Under the pieces are notes generated by a model. It had not been told where the DNA came from and did no database searches. It saw nothing but the letters and a program-made list of their open reading frames with translations. Both the position numbers and the translations under genes were made by a program. A stretch of DNA of 64,000 bases, taken from NCBI GenBank assembly GCA_035341665.1, contig DAOQVR010000001.1, positions 461,407-525,406 of the forward strand, in the 5' to 3' direction. Positions 63,142-64,000 of the stretch are shown here, one piece after another; position 1 is the stretch's first letter; each line of letters starts with the position of its first letter. The DNA comes from DAOQVR01 sp035341665. GTDB lineage: Bacteria; Chloroflexota; Anaerolineae; JAAYZQ01.

Positions 63142-63831
63142 CTAGGTGCGCCGAGTCGTGGAGCGCAGTGTGCGCGAAACGAGCAGCCATGCGTTGGTGA
63201 TCAGGGCCGTATCGGCTTCTTCATCGCTCAGGCCAGCGCCCTTGGCAACCATGCGCGCACCAACTTGGTCGCGCATGTCTGCTGGCGAGTGGGTGTCGGT
63301 GTTGACGACCAGCATCGCTCCGGCTGCGCGCGCGATCTGAGCCACATGGCCATTTGCCAAGCAGTGACCGCCCCTTGCTGATATCTCCAGCGCGATTCCG
63401 TTCGCGGCGGCGAGCTCTGCATCATGCTGGTCAATGAACCCCGGATGCGCGAGGATGTCTACCTCCGGGCAGGCTACGGCCGCATGGTTCGTGCCCTGTT
63501 CGACGGGCTCGACCGGCGTCTCCCCATGCACTATGACCAGTCTTGCGCCGAGCCTGCGCGCTTTCCTGGCAAGCGGTGCGATGAGGTTGGGCGAGACGTG
63601 GGTGATCTCGATTCCCGGCACAAAAACGACAGAGCGCCCGGTAAGGCCATCTCGTTGTAGTAGAAGGAGCTGGTCCAACACAGAGGCAAGATTCGAGGCG
63701 TCGACGTGGTCGGTGATGGCGATCGCGCCATAGCCGCGCACCTCTGCGTGCCGTAGAAGTTCGCTGGGTAGTAGAGCGCCGTCACTCAAGAGCGAGTGCG
63801 TGTGCAGGTCGACCCGTGCATCTCTGCGCAT
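63142..63831 (-). CDS. PHP-family phosphatase (YcdX-like)
   Basis: 229 residues. VDLHTHSLLSDGALLPSELL, AIAITDHVDASNLA, VPGIEITHVSPN, VIVHGETPVEP, DILAHPGFI, LEISARGG and VVNTDTHSPADM supply the PHP metal ligands. ATG 63831 is about 2-3 bases beyond the predicted RNA start, so near-leaderless. Opens the CpXC/M14 operon. Confidence 0.9.
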   Translation of the reverse strand: MRRDARVDLHTHSLLSDGALLPSELLRHAEVRGYGAIAITDHVDASNLASVLDQLLLLQRDGLTGRSVVFVPGIEITHVSPNLIAPLARKARRLGARLVIVHGETPVEPVEQGTNHAAVACPEVDILAHPGFIDQHDAELAAANGIALEISARGGHCLANGHVAQIARAAGAMLVVNTDTHSPADMRDQVGARMVAKGAGLSDEEADTALITNAWLLVSRTLRSTTRRT

Positions 63832-63840
63832 GACCTCAGG

Positions 63841-63869
63841 AGTTTAGGCGAGATGGTAGCGTCTGTCAA
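63841..63869 (-). promoter_or_regulatory. Sigma-70 promoter of the PHP-CpXC-M14 operon
   Basis: Minus strand: TTGACA, 17 bases, TAAACT; RNA start near 63834. Confidence 0.8.
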
Positions 63870-64000
63870 GTGGCACAAACGGACAGGTCAGCCATGCTGT
63901 AGAAGTGACCCTCTCAGAGCCGGAGATGGCTGACCGGGGGATAGCCCTGTCAATTTGCGCCCGATCATGGGCCAGTGATGTGCGGCCATAGTGGTCCACT
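63870..64000. other. Right end: 10-bp inverted repeat, no gene
   Basis: GGTCAGCCAT (63886-63895) and ATGGCTGACC (63926-63935) form a perfect inverted repeat with a 30-base spacer. It may be an operator or part of a mobile element; the window ends too soon to tell. Confidence 0.4.

Noticed and set aside
1..64000. tRNA or rRNA genes
   Set aside because: I looked for T-loop GGTTCGA-type motifs with paired stems and saw none that fold; a tRNAscan-SE run would settle it.

Overview
The window looks like a chromosomal piece of an uncultured, G+C-rich bacterium, most plausibly Chloroflexota (Anaerolineae-like). The basis is the combination of a heliorhodopsin, a CarH-type photoreceptor, a NuoF-GltD fusion, PT-rich secreted enzymes and near-consensus sigma-70 promoters, several of which sit so close to the start codon that the mRNA must be leaderless or nearly so. 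This assignment is inference; there is no rRNA or marker gene to prove it.

Bases 1-10200 are an accessory defence region of visibly lower G+C. It holds the large C-terminal part of an Avs/STAND NTPase cut by the window edge, then an ApeA-type HEPN abortive-infection gene split by a complete IS630-family element (6923-8136). Removing the IS plus one TA restores the ApeA frame exactly. A HTH plus possible HEPN protein and a decayed gene follow. Bases 10200-20220 form a plasmid-like module, mostly on the minus strand: SSB (frameshifted), LuxR-type HTH, a DnaA-N-containing replication initiator, two blocks of 24-bp palindromic iterons, ParR-like and ParM-like partition genes, a tandem-duplicated DnaC-like ATPase, an S24-like protein, toxin-antitoxin genes and a second RHH gene. 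No integrase is visible.

Bases 20220-31560 form a light-response and cofactor region. A long minus-strand gene array runs from a consensus promoter at about 30045: heliorhodopsin, DegV, DUF1295, CarH, SDR39U1-like epimerase, CPD photolyase, larE, larB and a GH5-like hydrolase. Divergently transcribed are an alpha/beta hydrolase and DUF2177. Bases 31595-37500 carry a MutS-family ATPase, three copies (one intact, two truncated) of a DUF523/DUF1722 (TudS/YbgA-like) gene, an SGNH hydrolase, a lipoprotein gene with a TGA directly after its lipobox, and hicAB.

Bases 37746-48700 are a formate dehydrogenase operon of the bifurcating HydABC/HylABC style: a consensus promoter, a leader with an intrinsic terminator, DRTGG and CBS-ATPase and PHP accessory genes, NuoE, a histidine-kinase-like ATPase, a 2Fe-2S ferredoxin, a NuoF-GltD fusion, and a selenocysteine-containing FdhA (in-frame TGA at 46030 with a SECIS-like hairpin), followed by two ferritin-like genes.

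Bases 48700-64000 hold a lipase, a three-S1-domain protein, FmdB, MazG-like, a lipoprotein metallophosphatase-like gene with a second in-frame TGA (53928) in a position where Cys is expected and a SECIS-like hairpin, a GH3-like membrane-anchored hydrolase, a Ser/Thr kinase facing an FHA-winged-helix regulator, and a PHP / CpXC / M14 carboxypeptidase operon. The strongest leads are the putative new selenoprotein at 53679-54701, the heliorhodopsin-CarH-photolyase cluster, the selenoprotein FDH with its NuoF-GltD partner, and the IS-interrupted ApeA.
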